A stretch of 64,000 nucleotides of DNA. Origin: Chrysomallon squamiferum (taxonomy: Eukaryota; Mollusca; Gastropoda; Neomphalida; Peltospiridae). The stretch lies in the NCBI GenBank assembly GCA_012295275.1, contig CM022673.1:4438605-4502604 (forward strand). The letters run 5' to 3'. The stretch's first letter is position 1; each line of letters starts with the position of its first letter. A program made the translations under genes and the position numbers. A model generated the notes under the pieces. The model ran no database searches. It saw only the letters and a list, made by a program, of their open reading frames with translations, and was not told where the DNA came from. Shown piece by piece: positions 10,738 to 23,600 of this stretch.

Positions 10738-13263
10738 GTGAGACAACAAAGTTCTTACAAATGATAAATTAAGAAAAAACTCTGTTTTGCATAATGTTTC
10801 AAGTTTTTCATGCTGTAGTTTTGTATTCTACACAAAGGTGGTGTCATTTTAAAATGACTACGATAATTGATCCATTTCATGGACTAATAGATATTATTTT
10901 GTCTGTTTGCATTACAAAGAAGGATTGAGTTGCCACTACTTTAATGTCAGTGAATACACAAAGTGTGAAATATATATATTTTTTTTCTTTTTCTCTTCAG
11001 TTAAAGGCATTAGAAAATCAAGCAGATGAAAAATCAGCTGCTAGAAAAGAAGATTCATCTTCAAAAGTGCCAACAATAAATGGACCTGAGATGCAGTTAT
11101 ATGAATTCCAAAGTATGGACATTTTTACAAATGTTTTTCACCCGTTTATTAGTATTTATTGAAATTACTTGTTGCTTTTATTTTTCTATTTATTTTTATT
11201 TTATTTTAATTTATTTTGTTGTTGTTGTTTTTACTGACATGTATATCATTATTATCATCATTGCTGTAGTTATTTAGTATTATTATTATTGTAGTACCCA
11301 CATGAATGTGTGTGCGGGCACATAAAAGCAACAGAAATCACTACTAGATAAATGCAAACAGTTTAACAGAACACTGATTGATAAGAGAGGGAGTGAGTTT
11401 CAGAAACAAATTAATTAAATTCTGTAGTTAATTTATAGTTTTACAAGACCATTAAATCTGGGGTGACCTTTGTACAAGACATGCTAATTAACACAACACA
11501 GAGTTAATTAAGACAAACACAAATAGGTTTGTACTTGTATTAATTCAACAAAGAAACATACTGGCAGAAAAAGAAAGAAAACAATAATAATAAACAAGAT
11601 TTAGTAATATTGTATTCACTGATATTTCTGTTCTTTCAGTTAAATAATAATTTATTATATTCAGCTTTTAAAAACTAATACTCTTTGTTGTTAATGTCAA
11701 TGTTTTTGTTTTCACTGATATAAGTTGACTTTAATCAGGAATAAAAACAACATGCAGAACAATAAGGAACATTTAAAAATGAAAGCAACAAATAGTCTGT
11801 CCAGTAATTTTTCTTTTCTTAATATTTTAAAGTACTCAGCAAGATTGAAACTAAATGTATTGTTTTGTGGGTTTTTTCATTATAATTTTTGTTCTTGTTG
11901 TTGATATTGTTTTGTTAGTTTATTTATTTATTTGGTTATGTTTTGTTAGCTAATGAGAGAAAAAAATGTATTTATTTATTTATTTAGTTAGTTAGTTAGT
12001 TATTTGGTTATTTTATCTTATATATTTTGTAACTTTTCAGGAGAAGCAAGTAAGACAATTCATGAGTATAAATTTAAACTACAGAAAGCTGAACAAGATA
12101 TAGCAACACTAGAAGGTTCTGTAAGTATAGAAATTACTGTCAACTGGAGACTGTGTTTTATCTTGATAACAACAGCAGCATTATGATTAATAATATTTAT
12201 TTTTATATCAGTGTTCTCCACTGCTGCTATTATCCACTGGTCACAACCTACATATATTTAATATTAGCAACATTTTTACAAATTACAGTTATAGTGATGA
12301 TGTTTTGGGGTTTAGGGTGGTGTACGATTTTTTTTCTTTTTCTTTCTTTTTTTATAAATTGTTTATACTAATATACAATTCACTATAGTATATTATTTTA
12401 TAATCTGTTTTGCACAACATCATACAAAACAGTAAAAATAACATGACATCAAAAAACACAACCCACAACAGAAACACATTATACAAGATACGTCATTTCA
12501 AAAGATAACCTTTAAGAATATGATAACGGAAATTAAATATAACCAAATAAAGTCTATAATTCACATATATTCACTGAGGTATTATTTTACAAAACTAAAT
12601 GGAATTTTTTTAATTTTTTAATTTTTAATATTTTAATTTTTTTTTTTTTTTTTCAGGTAACGCGATTAGAGTCACAGGTTAAAAGATACAAGTCTGATGC
12701 TGAAAGAGCAGAAGGTATGGAAGATGAACTGAAAGGAGAGAAAAGGAAATTGCAGAGAGAAGTAAGTGATAATATTTTACTGTTTCTGTCTGTGTGTGTG
12801 TGTGTGTGTGTCCTCTAAAGGTTACAGAATTCTAAGTTTCAGAGAAAATATAAGTGATACCATTTTATTATTTCTATACCAGTACAAATATTATTTTATT
12901 TAAAAACAATTTGTCAAGCTAGTAGAAGCAGCATCTGAGCTGTGCATAATATATAGCCTTCATAGTTTAACTTTGAATTGGAAGTTCATTAATTATTGAA
13001 CGAAAGGAATAGCATTAATACAAATGCAGTTTCAACATAAATATTTCTGGCTTGCGTGCACTTCACTGTATTTCATTTATTTTTTATTAAAATATTTGAA
13101 GGAAGAAATAAAATGAAATAACTGTTCTGATGTAATATTGATTGTTTTGTTTCAGCTGAGAGAGGCACAGACACAGATAGAAGAATTAACAAACCAAAAC
13201 AAACATTTACATAAAAGAATGGAGAAAATTAAACAAACTCGGATGGCTCTCGGAGTGCAATGA
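10688..13263 (+). CDS. LRRFIP2: LRRFIP1/2-family protein, C-terminal coiled-coil exons (5' partial)
   Basis: Cytoplasmic coiled-coil protein of the leucine-rich-repeat-Flightless-interacting family. Vertebrate members bind the LRR of Flightless-I and act in Wnt/Dishevelled and Toll/MyD88 signalling; LRRFIP1 also senses nucleic acid. Five exons, 10,688-10,737, 11,001-11,112, 12,041-12,120, 12,657-12,761 and 13,156-13,263, join in frame to give about 150 residues and a TGA. Every junction is GT-AG with compatible phase. The product is charged and heptad-like throughout, and carries the family's hallmarks in order: [64 protein letters not shown] and a final [16 protein letters not shown]. The variable linker in the second exon (A/R/K/E/S-rich) is where vertebrate paralogues also diverge. 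The 5' end is open: the first exon begins with two bases of a split codon. LRRFIP1 and LRRFIP2 cannot be told apart from this end, so the symbol is provisional. Confidence 0.93.
11001..11112 (+). CDS. LRRFIP2: LRRFIP exon b (variable linker)
   Basis: 112 bp between 'tttttctcttcag' and GTATGG. It encodes 37 residues starting [11 protein letters not shown] and ending [11 protein letters not shown], with one base left over. That base plus the first two of the next exon give Arg (AGA), so the protein reads FQ-R-EASK, matching the family's 'EMQRDANR' region. Confidence 0.93.
12041..12120 (+). CDS. LRRFIP2: LRRFIP exon c
   Basis: 80 bp between 'tttgtaacttttcag' and GTAAGT. It encodes [26 protein letters not shown] after the completed Arg. 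EYKFKL-KAEQDI is the most conserved stretch of the family and anchors the identification. Confidence 0.95.
12657..12761 (+). CDS. LRRFIP2: LRRFIP exon d
   Basis: 105 bp, 35 codons, phase 0-0. The acceptor is a long T-tract ending TTTCAG; the donor is GTAAGT. It contains [14 protein letters not shown] and [14 protein letters not shown]. The exon starts with GTAAC and contains GGTATGG, both cryptic donor-like strings. A (GT)n tract begins about 28 bp past the real donor (about 12,790-12,811). Confidence 0.95.
12790..12811 (+). repeat. (TG)n tract just after the exon d donor
   Basis: About ten TG copies in the short 394-bp intron. UG repeats close to 5' splice sites are known binding sites for CELF and TDP-43 class factors in animals; a role here is only inference. 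Confidence 0.8.
13156..13263 (+). CDS. LRRFIP2: LRRFIP terminal coding exon e
   Basis: 108 bp from acceptor 'attgttttgtttcag' to the TGA at 13,261-13,263. It encodes 35 residues from [11 protein letters not shown] to the C-terminus MALGVQ. The family C-terminus 'HL-KR-EKMK-NR-ALL-QQ' is clearly recognisable, and the position of the stop agrees with vertebrate members to within a residue or two. Confidence 0.95.
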   Translation: MREAQTQIEELTNQNKHLHKRMEKIKQTRMALGVQ

Positions 13264-13655
13264 GATTTTCCAATGTGTTTGTATTATAAACAATAATTAT
13301 AATGGTAATAATCAAGACATTCTGCTGTTGAACTGTAACAGACAAAGTCATTGGTCAGTTGGTTGTGTTCATTGCGAGACTGACCAATCTGCAATCTGAA
13401 TATAGGAGTGCCTTGGCTGCCTTTTTCAGATGTGTTTTCAGTTATCCAAGATGGACAACTTCAAGAGATTTGGAAAGAAAAAAATCTTATATGTGTGCGT
13501 GTATGTTTGGATCTATTTTTTCTAATCCTTTTTTTTCTTTTTCCCACTTGTTTCCAAATTCTTGATTTTTTTTTATTCTTTTTTTTTTCTTATCTTGCTT
13601 TGCCAAAGATTATTTCCTGTGTGCAGTAATAAAGTTGCATTATCTTTGCAGATGT
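13264..13655 (+). other. LRRFIP 3' UTR (proximal form)
   Basis: Non-coding tail from the stop to a plausible cleavage zone after the AATAAA at 13,628. Longer forms are possible, because further AATAAA hexamers occur downstream, for example near 15,774. Confidence 0.45.
13628..13633 (+). promoter_or_regulatory. Candidate polyadenylation signal for LRRFIP
   Basis: AATAAA 365 bp past the stop, followed by a GU/U-rich stretch ('gatgtgtttttc') about 20-30 bp on, the usual arrangement for cleavage and polyadenylation. Confidence 0.5.
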
Positions 13656-16449
13656 GTTTTTCATGATGCCCGGAGTTACTTCCCTTATGTGTTACTGGCT
13701 TTCTTTCTTTTTTTTTTTTTTTTTTTTTTTTTAGTGATCTCTTCTTGGTTTCCATACATATCATTCTTTCAAACTGATAGCATTGTTTGCAATCATTACC
13801 GAAAGCATGCCATGTATTATAAATATAATAATAATAATAATAAGGATATATAACAAGTTATATTTGAACTTGTATCCATGTTATATACATTGTGATTGAC
13901 TTGGCTTGATGTCCTGTTTCCCCATAACAGTTAAATATCGCAGATTTAAATATATAGCTGTATATCTTTCAAAATTCAGTTTGCGTTGCTTATTACAAGA
14001 ATAATACACATGAGCTAGAAGTGTGTCAGTGGAATTGTTTTCCACGTAATAATGTAGAATATCCATTTAAAATTTAAATATATATTTCTAAAATTACAAA
14101 TGTCTATTCTTTTTCTTCTTCTTCTTTTTCTCCTTCTTTTTGTTATAATTATTATTATCATCATAATCATTATTTATTGCTGTTATCATTATTATTAATA
14201 CTGTTATTATTTGTCATATAAATAATATTGCACAAAGGGTATAAATGCTTATGAAATTAAATGCCACACAAATAAAATACATGTACAATATATTTTTTAA
14301 TATTTTAGCATACTTGTATGTATAGAATAAGTATTTATATTTGACAGAATAGGAAAGTTAGATATCTATCTGTTGTGGGGAAACCATTGAGCCTTAAAAG
14401 AGCTAACACATGGATTATTATATATAGGTATTAAAATATAAATAATAGGCATGAGTGTGCAATTGTATAATTTTTATTTTTATTATATTTTGTATTATTA
14501 TTATTATTATATTTCATTTTTTTTTTTTTTTTTTTTTAAATGCTTGTAGTATATACCAAGCTAGTTACATACTAACATTTCTATCATGCAAATCCAGCAT
14601 TCCATTCATACAGGAAGCAGATGATGAATTGTGGATGATGATAATGATGATGTTGATGATATTGATTATTTTTAAATTAATATATTCTAATATATGACAC
14701 TGGGTTCCTCTTCTGCTTTCAGTTTCTTTTCATTGCCTGTTTTGTTTACATTATTGTTGTTATTATTATTACTACTGCCTAGTAATAGTATTAAAATCTC
14801 TTTCTTTTTCTTTTTTCAATACTTCAAAAAAATAATTTAATTGTGAATTAGTCTTTAGAGTGGTATTTGATAATATTACACTGAAATACAGTCATTATTT
14901 TCTGTATTCATGATTTTATGAAATTATTTTCATCAACTGTTTTGTGTGAATTGAAGTCAAAGCTTAATGAATACTGCACTGTAAAAACTGCTGTCATACT
15001 TAATTAGCATTCAGAAAGGTTAATATTACATTTGTTCAAGATTTTCACTTTTAATAATTATTTAATTTCAATATATTGTGAAAAAAATATGTAGAGTTCT
15101 GAACATAAAGTTTCACTAGTGATTTTATTTTTAAAAGAATTTTTATTTTTATTTTTTTAATGATTATTTTATTAAGTTAAATGTTTATTATGTTTAAAAA
15201 TATAATATACTCAATAAAAGAAAACTGTTATATTAATATTTTGGAAAAAGAAATTTTACCAAAATGTTTAAAATAATTCGCTAACTCCTTTGTCTCTGTT
15301 CACTCTCTGTCTCATTTGAGAAACTGATTTATTTTATTTCCATGATGTTTATTTTTATTCTTCATTATTAACTTTGCAGATGTGTTAATTAAATATTGTG
15401 TAATGCTTCTGCTTATAGTTTCCCTTCAGCATGATGGCAGTTTTGTGAAATCAGTTTTTATAAAATGCATTCACTTACCTACAGTTGTGTTTTTTGTTTT
15501 TTGGGGGGTTTTTTTCTTATAAATGAAATAATTTGTTGTAAGTGAACAGAAATATAATAAATTATACCGACTTCACACTTTTGGCACTACAGTAATTTAA
15601 TATAATGTGGAGATTCTGTGGATGTTTATAGTTTGCTAATAAAATAGTTATATTTTAATGAAAGAGAACAGATGCACTGAAGCTTTCAAAAAGAAGAAAA
15701 ACAATGGTATTGTTTGTAGAGACATATAAATAACAACCTATAGATATGTATTCTGTTTTGTTTGAGAATTTAAGAATAAAGCTTTTAATCTTTGTTACAA
15801 AATCCATACCTGTTTCACCTAAGTATAAGAATGTATTTACTACTAATAAAATTATTTAAGAAAATAAATTTAACACTTCATGAATAGCTAAAATCACATG
15901 GATATAAATTACTAACTTTGATCTTTGATTATATTTATTTTTAACAATTTTTCAGTTATTTTTCATTTAGTTTTCTCATAAGTAAAATCAAGGTCAAGGT
16001 TGTGGGTTCTAATCACTGCTATATGTTGATTTCATACATGTAAATATGATTACATATGTTCATATTTGGAAACACGTGTATAATGATAAATTAAAAATTG
16101 TGTGGTACATAAATTTGTCTCTTTATCCATCTCCTTTTGCCTGGTTTGTATTTTTAACTTCATCTTTTGACTTTTTAAATTTTTTGTTATTTATTTTTAT
16201 TACATTTTTTTTTGCCATCGACAGTAAAGAAATATAATATAAAGAGTGAAAATATTTCTAATCGGGTTGAACTGATACTTGTATATTAAAAGATTTTTTT
16301 TTGCTGTTAAATGTTTAGCCTCAATAAGCTGGCCATTGCATCAATAAAATATTGAAATCTCTCCATTTTTTATTTTATTTTTCTGTTCAAAATAAAAGCT
16401 TAAAAATTTGCTATATTGATCTGAAAAGGAACGAAATATATATTAACAA

Positions 16450-16451
<2 letters not shown>

Positions 16452-16540
<89 letters not shown>
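16452..16540. repeat. (TC)n microsatellite, 89 bp
   Basis: About 44.5 perfect TC units. It is followed by a pyrimidine-rich stretch that ends in 'ctttctactag' near 16,575. It translates as an artefactual Leu-Ser repeat. A perfect polypurine/polypyrimidine tract of this length can form triplex (H-) DNA. Confidence 0.97.
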
Positions 16541-16548
<8 letters not shown>

Positions 16549-19500
16549 ATCTATCTATTTCTTTCTTTCTACTAGACTCATAATGGATTCCCATCATTCA
16601 TTAACCTGCACACCAAGGATTCATATTCCATAGTTCCTTTCCTTTCCCTTTGTCCCCCCAAAAAAATATTTTTCAGGATTTCATTATATTTAGTCAGGAG
16701 GCCTTGTCTTTTGAGTCTTTATTCATGGTGCTTTTCATAGAAGTGACTTTTTACTGCTTTTTATTTTAGAATTCATGCTGATCTATTTCAGCTGTGCTGC
16801 TTAATTTATACTGTGAATGAATTGTTATGCTGTGTTGTAAAAAGTTTAACTTGAGCCAAGCCCTAGAAAGGTCAGTTACGTTTTGTTAGGTAATGAGAAC
16901 AAAATAAAATAAAACAATTAGCTGCCAGTACCAATACAACAGAATATGGAGTTTTCAAAGCCATAAAATAATAAAAATAGAAAAATATATTTAAAGACTG
17001 AACAGTTACTGCTTCATATTCATTTTCAAATGTTTTGAAAAACAGTTTATTTGATAACGCATTATTAAAGAATCACTATATCTTTAACTTACCTCTGACA
17101 CCCAATAGTCAATTGTTTTATCTTCTGGGGTGTCATTAAACATTAATTCATTCTGAAATAAATCATGTTAATTGCTAAATGTATCCTGTTATTAAGTGTA
17201 TAAATTGCTATATTAAATATATGTATCGGTATTTACTAGTTCAGTAATAACATACAAATATTCAACAAATAAAAAATGTAATAAATGTTTTCTTTTTATT
17301 CTTTCTTTCCCAAAATGTTTGTTTTAATCATACCAAATGTTTTGTTATTATATGCAAATTTGTTCAATATCATTTTTCCTCATTTCAAAATATATATATA
17401 TTATTATTATTATTATTATTACTATTAAAATGAGAAACAATATAAATTTATACATTAAAAATTATATATATATAAATATATATATAAACATGTGTACAAT
17501 AACCTTCTATATTTGTACTGGTGTGTTTACTAATTGAAATTACTGAATATAAACTGACATCAAGTAATTTCTTTCATTTTCTGTATTAGCCCAACTATTT
17601 CACAGCTTAATTTAAATTATAAAAAAGCAACTGAGAAAATAAGCATTTAACAATTTCAAATCAAACATTTTCAGGATTACATGTAATTACTTTTTAATTA
17701 AATTTCAATCTGGAATAATTCTGAAGTTCCTTATCTGAATTATAAATTTAATAGCTTCAGTTCTCAAGGCTTGTAGAATATAACTTAAGACCAAAGATAT
17801 TGATTTTGAAGGAGTTTTATTGTTAACAAAACACAAATTGCAATATTTTGGCAAGTGATAAAAGATTTTCAGTAGTTTACCCAAGACATTATGGACTGCA
17901 GAATCAGTCTTTGCTGATAAAAATTTAACTCTTTCCTATTCTAGCCAATGCTCCAAAAATACTGAAGACTGTTGTATATGTTTTCCAGTCTGTTGATATC
18001 TGTTCAGCATGGAATAATAATTTTGAAATGTACTGCGATATCTTTAAAGTTTAAACAAATAATTATCATTCTGTTTACATTGCAATCTTGTGCTTTAATT
18101 TTGTTTATTTCCTTCTTTATTTTTTCTACTTCTTTCTTTCTTTTCCCATATTTCTTAAAAAATAAATTAAACATATTTTATTTCATTTCCATTTAATATA
18201 GACTGAAATTAATGCATTTCCAGTTTACAGCCAATATGTCCAGTGAATTCATTAACATTCATCTCTAATTATGAAGTTTTGATTATCTTAGCTTACAAAA
18301 AGCCCTATTACAATACTTAATTGTGGATAAACTGATTGACTACAGATTTTCTGAACATGAATTTTAAATTCTGTAAAATAGTAATAATTAGTCACTCTAA
18401 AAAAGAAAAAGAATAGATCCTATTTAAAAAATCCAGATAACATTACTTACATTTGCCATTGAATATTCATTAAACAGGAGTTTATGATTTTATTGTTAGA
18501 TTTGGTGTGTTTTTTTTTTTTTTTTTTTTTTTAATGTGATTTCTTATGGATGTTTTCTTCCTGCACCAGTTTAAACTGCAAATAACTCGATTTCCACATA
18601 CAGCTATTAAACTTTTATTCCTCCAAATTCACATGGGACCATGTTGACAGCTACTGATCTGATGTAAAATAACAAAAACCTTAATACCAGTGAGCAAAGC
18701 TTCATCTTGACAAATGATTTTACAGTCTATTTGTTTGTTTTGTGTGCAGATTTTCATATCATTTTCTATCGAAACTGAACCTGAACCTAAAAAAAAATAA
18801 AAAAACACAACAAAAAAAAAAAATGACTACAAAACACATACTGTTGTATTGTGCATATTTTAAATGTTTGTCAAATTTTCACAAAACCAGATTTTATTTA
18901 ATCTAGAGTGTTAAAAAAAGTAATTATATGTCAGTCTTGATAAATTATTTTACTTTCTTCAAGTGGAATTTTTTATTTTGTGTGTGTTTTTGAAGTTTTT
19001 CTGCAAGAAAGGAAATTTTGCCAGAAGAATAACCAATTTTTAAAACTGATTATTATACTGTGCAAACATTTAAATTTTAACATTTCTTTTTTTCAGACAA
19101 CATTCAACGGTAGAATATGGTGTTAAATTTTTCTCTTTTTTTTTTTCCTTTTTTTTTAAACATTTTTAGATCTGTAAGAGATAAAAAGTACAATTTAAAA
19201 TTCTGAATAATGTTAATAGTGTCTATTTATTAACAGATGTATAAATAAAAACATACCTATTTGATTTCTGAATGATCCTGTTAACTCATAAATGTAAAAA
19301 TAAAAATTAAAAGATTTCAAGACTGAAATTGTTATTGATCATTCTAGTAATTACAAAAATGAAATCTTTTACTTGGCTGCTTTCTGAAAACTTAATTTTC
19401 AAAATTAATCCACTTCAAAGATTTTTTTAATATTATATATTTTTTATTCATTTATTTTTATTTTGTTTCACTGTTTTATCAGTTTCCGTTTTTATTAATG

Positions 19501-20321
19501 AACAAGGACTTGCACAATTCAATCTTTCTCTATTATTTAATTTAAAAAACAGTGAGAACGTTTGTATCATAAAACTATTTCCAATTAACTTTTTCAAATG
19601 TCACAAGAGGAAAAATAAACAACTTACATTGGCATGTTTAATTTTATAGGGCTGATGTTTTTATTTTTTATTTTAGTTCTTAAAAGCTTCACTGTTGTGA
19701 TAAGTGTGGGCTTTTCTATTAGCAACACTGTAAAATTAATATAATAAACAAAACAAATATATAAATAATAACAAAAATTATAAATATGAATGCTGGTTTT
19801 GTGCAAATAAATACTGCTTGCACAACAGTGAAAATGTTTTGTGAATAATCCCAAAGCTTGGTTGTTGAAAATAATTAAATATATATATATCTGAGAACTG
19901 TGGTTTTGTTGTTTTTACACAATGAATATTATATTGTTTTTAATTTTTACCTTTTCATCACAAATTCTTTATTGAAGATGAAAGCAATATTCAGTTCATT
20001 GTATTTTCATTAATAGTATAGAGCATGTTTGTTACATTGAACACAAACTGAAGACCAGCTTGCTAAGATATACTCAAGACAGTTAATATCATTTCTCAAA
20101 TGTTGAATGTGCAATGGCAGAACACAAAAATATGTCTTGGTAAAAACTGTTAAGTAATCCAATCAATGGAATGAACATTGTGGACATGATTTCTGTAACT
20201 TATTCTCTCTTTTCATAAAAAATGGATGCATGTATATATGAATTTAGGTGTTTAAGTTTAGTATGAATAAAAGCAGGTTATTTCAACCTAAAAATATTTT
20301 TTTTACAAATTCAACACAAAT

Positions 20322-20327
20322 TTTATT
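20322..20327 (-). promoter_or_regulatory. Candidate distal polyadenylation signal for AKR
   Basis: AATAAA on the minus strand 160 bp past the stop codon. Confidence 0.35.
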
Positions 20328-20406
20328 TCAAATGTAAATATTTTAACAATAATTGTAGTAAATTACTTTATACTAATAAAAAATTTAACAAAAACCAAAA
20401 ACCATT

Positions 20407-20412
20407 TTTATT
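20407..20412 (-). promoter_or_regulatory. Candidate polyadenylation signal for AKR
   Basis: AATAAA on the minus strand about 75 bp past the stop. Another AATAAA abuts the stop codon itself at 20,481-20,486, so this one is the nearest that leaves a normal 3' UTR. Confidence 0.4.
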
Positions 20413-20486
20413 TCACAACTAAAATATCAGAAAAGTACTTTTGATTTACTACATATATGAAATAAAAATAATACAGATTTTTTATT

Positions 20487-20632
20487 TCACACAATGTCAT
20501 TTGAAACCCAGGCATAATGATGATCACAATGGAGATTATTTAAAGTTTTCATGTCTTTGTCACTAAGTTCAAAATCAAAAATTTCTATATTTTCTTTAAT
20601 CCTCTCTGGATGAACTGACTTTGGCAACACAC
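20487..20632 (-). CDS. AKR exon 7 (C-terminus, NADPH-binding motif)
   Basis: 146 bp after 'ttttttcag'. The split Gly244 is completed by GT, then [14 protein letters not shown] and a C-terminus ending AWVSNDIV before TGA at 20,489-20,487. The stop overlaps directly into AATAAA. Confidence 0.95.
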
Positions 20633-23600
20633 CTGAAAAAAACCAGTTAAAAATAATTAATATTAAATAACAAGTCAGTAATTCAGGATATTAATCTGGA
20701 AATAATTAGAAATAAAAACCTTCTCTTATTTAATCAAGTTGGAAGAATTTTATGTTATTGTCCTTAAAAAAGAAATTTTCTCTTCTTGATAATAATAAAT
20801 TTTAATTTTTTTTTATTATTTATTATTTATTATAATCATTTTTAATTATTTCTTGTTTTAAAAAAGATGAAATATTTCAATTTATAAATTTAAAAATATT
20901 TGAAGAAAAGTCATATTTAACATTATCTTCCTTCAAACACATCTTTTCTTCTTAAATTTTTAAAATTATTTATTATACTTTTATTTTATTATTATTTATT
21001 TCTAGTTTAGAAAAACTACATCATTACTAACCATATCCTTGTTGTACAGCCCATCTTAGTAGAACCTGAGCTGAAGATTTGTTGTATGTTTTGCCAATGT
21101 CCTTTATTACAGGTAAATTCAGTAACTGAATAAACAAAACAATGATAAAATTTAACATTATATTTCTTTACCATGAAATGCCCAAAACTATCATGCCTTT
21201 TAAATAAGTAAATAAAAACCTAGAAAATATATTTAATTGTATTATATATCATATAGAAATTTTTAAACTACATTTCCAATAACTTTTTTTTATTAACTTC
21301 ATAAGGTAATAATTTGTATTCAAGTCATATGAAAATTTAAACTGATTTATTTCTCAAGCTATCGTCGTTTCGTCCTTTTTAAATGCTTTAAATTACCTCC
21401 CTTGAGGATTATAATTCTTTTTAAAACATTTAGCTCACCAGTTAATCGAATTGTTATTCCAGTGCACATTAAACTGATATTAAATAAAGATTTTTTTTAA
21501 TCTGTATTTTAATCTGCACCAAGAAATAAATATATATCTACTTTTAATCCTTTTTCAAAATTAGATTTATAAAAAAAAAAAGAAAAAAAAAAGCATTAGA
21601 CAAGCACAGAGACACATGCACACAAATACACATTAAAAATAAATAATAAATATATAAAAGAAAAACGTGTGTGTGTGTGTGATTGCATTTGTCTATGTGT
21701 TTTCTATTTACCTCTGTATGTTGGCTAGTGCCCAGAGAGGAATATGCTTGGAAGTGAATTTCATGTGACTTGCAGAATGCTGCCAGTGATGCCTGGTTTA
21801 TGTGAGGGTGACACTCAATCTGTAAAACTGCAGGTTTCACCTCAGCATGGCCAAGCAATTCAGTTATGTGACGTTCTAGGTAGTTTGAGATTCCTATTGA
21901 TTTAAGCTTTCCTGGAAAAATATTTGAAAATATTATTGACAATACTGTTAGTTTAAAAAAACAAAACAAATTAAAACAAATAGTATTATTATCGTGTGTG
22001 AAGTTAAAAATAAATATTTATTCAGAAAAATGTGCACAGATGTTGTTTTTGCATAATATGGAAAGACAACACTGTCATGAATATGTCATTGTCATTTTGC
22101 ACATGTATTCATTTGCATGTCTGTGTTTATTTATAGCTTAAATGTAAAACATAAAGAACATATTTTCTGATTACAGAATACATTTAAAATTTTAAACTGT
22201 ATATTAGAACAGGGAAGAATTTCAAAGATAATATTTTCATCACTGAACTGAATAACAAATAAATAAATCAAATTAATCAACTAATTTAACAATTACAATC
22301 TCTGAAATGAAATGCGAAAAATAGAGAGAATTTTTTATTAATGTTTCTTTAGTTAAATTTTAATTACACAGACTGAAATAATAACCCAGTTGAACAATTA
22401 TAACAAAATGTTAAATTTAAATTGTCACTAAACAGAAAGACAGAATTTATTAGAGTTAAAATTTCTGCAGGATAATCTCAGTCAACTGACCCTCATTGTA
22501 AAGTTTCTCCATGTCCTGCCAGCTCTGCTTTCTCATGTCTTGTTGTCTGACGTCATCTGGTTTCATACCCTGCACACCTGGCCAGTGGATTAAGTACAAA
22601 TCTAGATAATCCATCTGTAGATTCTTCAGAGATTCAAGACATGCATTGTAACAGGTCCCTCTGCCATGGTCTGCTGGAGCTGAAATGATAGTTTTTCTTT
22701 TAGCTTTGTTTTAAACTTCTTTTTTTATTACATTTTTTTTTTTTTTTTTTGGCTCCTTCAATATTTTTTTCACAGCAGAAACATTAAAAAAGCAAAATTC
22801 AGTTCTTCTTGATATCATGATTACATTCCACCATTTGTTTTCTTCAAACTAAAAAAATTAAAATTCAAGATGGATTCCTGTGCTCTTTTTTACTTTTACA
22901 TGTAAAATGTATATGTGTGTGGAAATTCACAGGAAATTGGGATTTATATTTTACCTGTGAATATAATTATAATAATCAAATTTAGTAAACAATAGCAGTA
23001 TGGATTAAAGGCATTTCATTAATATTATTATAGTTATTATTTTCATCGTTATTATTATTAGTCTGTATTATTTTATATTTTAATTTTTTTTTTCCCCTTT
23101 GTTTTTCTAACCACTTCAGTTTTATTTTATTTATTTAAATTTATAAAAATCAGATTTAAATTTACCCAGTTTTGATGTAATAAATATGTCCTCTCTCTTT
23201 AGTCCATATTTAGGAAGAAGTTGTTTTAGTGCAGAACCAATGTCTGCTTCATTTTTATACACTGAGGCAGTATCTGTTGAAAAATCACAAAGTTCTTTAC
23301 TGACATGAAATGTATGTATTTATGTAAAGAAAGAGATGCACAATATATCATCATTACAAATCACAATCAAAAAAGAAAAGAAGAAAAAATCAAAAGAAAC
23401 ATTAATAAAAAGAAAGCAGTAATTTTACTGAGTAAAATATAAAAAATATAAAAAAAAACTTCTAAAGATTTATTTTATAACACAAAAATCAAAATTAATA
23501 AGGCTTTTTGTTTGTTTGTTTGTTTGTTTTTTTTTTTTTTTTTTAAGTATTTAAAAGAAAATTAGTAAAAAAACAAAACAAATTACCAATAGATCTGTAG

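Larger units (their letters stand above)
13656..20406. other. Spacer between the convergent LRRFIP and AKR genes
   Basis: No coding exon is supported on either strand. It contains poly-T runs (about 13,709-13,732, 14,516-14,537, 18,510-18,532), ATT repeats, (TA)n, and a long (TC)n array at 16,452-16,540. Scattered AATAAA sites could serve long 3' UTRs from either side. Confidence 0.6.

Noticed and set aside
21544-21711. Continuation of the AKR ORF past residue 212
   Set aside because: The coding exon ends at the GTAAAT donor at 21,711-21,706. The sequence beyond is intronic, and exon 6 continues the fold correctly.
22548-22555. TGACGTCA as a regulatory CRE
   Set aside because: It lies within AKR coding exon 4 (Asp-Asp-Val-Arg codons) and is most simply chance.
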